Source of the DNA: Sphingobium bisphenolivorans
Lineage (GTDB): Bacteria > Pseudomonadota > Alphaproteobacteria > Sphingomonadales > Sphingomonadaceae
Direction: 5' to 3'
Length of the DNA stretch: 64,000 nt
Assembly: GCF_000412635.1 (NCBI RefSeq)
Contig: NZ_ASTG01000007.1
Coordinates: forward strand, 1-64,000
Shown: positions 63,805 through 64,000 of the stretch, piece after piece
Position numbering within the stretch: position 1 is the stretch's first letter
How the letters are laid out: every line of letters starts with the position of its first letter
Program-made: the position numbers and the translations under genes
Notes under the pieces: model-generated
Told to the model about the DNA's origin: nothing
What the model saw: the letters and a program-made list of their open reading frames with translations, nothing else
Database searches by the model: none

Positions 63805-64000
63805 ATGATCGTGCGTGAGATCCGGGCGATGACAGGCATTCGCGGCGCGGCTGCGACCTTCGTCATGATCTATCATTTCGAAAATGATCTGCAGGGCCGT
63901 GGCGGCGTACCCAGCTTGCTCGACCATGGCTATCTGTCGGTCGATCTGTTCTTCATCCTGAGCGGCTTTGTGCTTTCGCATGTCTATGGACCAGCGATGC
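63805..64000 (+). CDS. Acyltransferase family 3 protein (partial, runs off window)
   Basis: 65 residues are visible: MIVREIRAMTGIRGAAATFV, then MIYHFENDLQGRGG and GYLSVDLFFILSGFVLSH. The R-x-x-A/H pattern with YHF and the FFILSGFVLS phrase is the N-terminal signature of membrane acyltransferase 3 (OafA/NodX-type), which O-acylates surface sugars. The C-terminal part lies outside the window. It could modify lipopolysaccharide or exopolysaccharide. Confidence 0.85.
   Translation, partial: MIVREIRAMTGIRGAAATFVMIYHFENDLQGRGGVPSLLDHGYLSVDLFFILSGFVLSHVYGPAM

Noticed and set aside
1-64000. tRNA, rRNA or CRISPR loci
   Set aside because: All intergenic spacers are short and none shows a tRNA cloverleaf, rRNA sequence or regularly spaced direct repeats.

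Overview
The window is about 64 kb of GC-rich bacterial chromosome and reads as an alphaproteobacterium of the family Sphingomonadaceae (Sphingobium/Sphingomonas/Novosphingobium type; genus not resolvable by eye). Supporting signs are the DUF3572-divK pair, an UrcA-family secreted protein, the interleaved cobS/OsmC/phosphatase/cobT cluster, PhoX, a DnaJ-like protein with a C-terminal J domain, metX-metW, and many GTG/TTG starts with ATGA/GTGA stop-start overlaps. Genes are densely packed on both strands. No rRNA, tRNA, CRISPR, prophage, transposase or plasmid backbone was seen, and no gap longer than 300 bases lacks a gene.

Layout. 1-10 kb: pgeF, amino-acid permease, MFS exporter, SEL1-repeat protein, a minus-strand run (DUF3572, HAD, RidA, GDPD, FemAB-like), divK, and phoX behind a clear Pho box. 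10-19 kb: rpmG with an odd leader hairpin, TMEM165-like protein, Dps, Gre-like factor, cobS/cobT cluster, J-domain protein, bolA, pirin. 19-29 kb: zinc-ribbon protein, ftsE-ftsX-ydcF-plsC, hisC with prephenate dehydrogenase, 2-hydroxyacid dehydrogenase, metX-metW, GST, prfC. 30-45 kb: aldose epimerase, pheS-pheT, a repeat-flanked GIY-YIG nuclease, rplT-rpmI, AsmA protein, VOC and macro-domain proteins, hisN-type phosphatase, prs, nadE, gltX. 45-57 kb: hemC-hemD with a mitofilin-like membrane protein, tsaD-gpsA-flippase, adenosine kinase, EI24 protein with a lipoprotein, queG, ABC exporter pair. 57-64 kb: Tat-exported MsrB, a three-gene envelope-sugar operon (UDP-galactopyranose-mutase-like flavoprotein, GtrA, GT-C-like membrane protein), UrcA protein, purH, and the start of an acyltransferase running off the end.

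The most unusual item is the cassette at 34513-34922. A small GIY-YIG nuclease gene is framed by two inverted copies of a 33-bp palindromic repeat. One copy supplies the last codons and stop codon of the nuclease gene; the other abuts its ribosome-binding site. The cassette sits in the spacer between rplT and pheS. A second inverted pair of the same repeat, without a nuclease gene, lies upstream of prfC (29967-30058). This looks like an autonomous/non-autonomous pair of a REPIN-like replicator tied to a GIY-YIG enzyme instead of a RAYT transposase. A second, unrelated repeat family is best seen as a 78-bp element between nadE and gltX that can fold as a three-way junction.

Regulatory sites worth noting are the PhoB box at phoX, a probable leaderless promoter for metX, a terminator-like hairpin in the rpmG leader, and palindromes next to bolA, cobS and the permease gene. 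All functional calls rest on reading motifs by eye; no database search was run.
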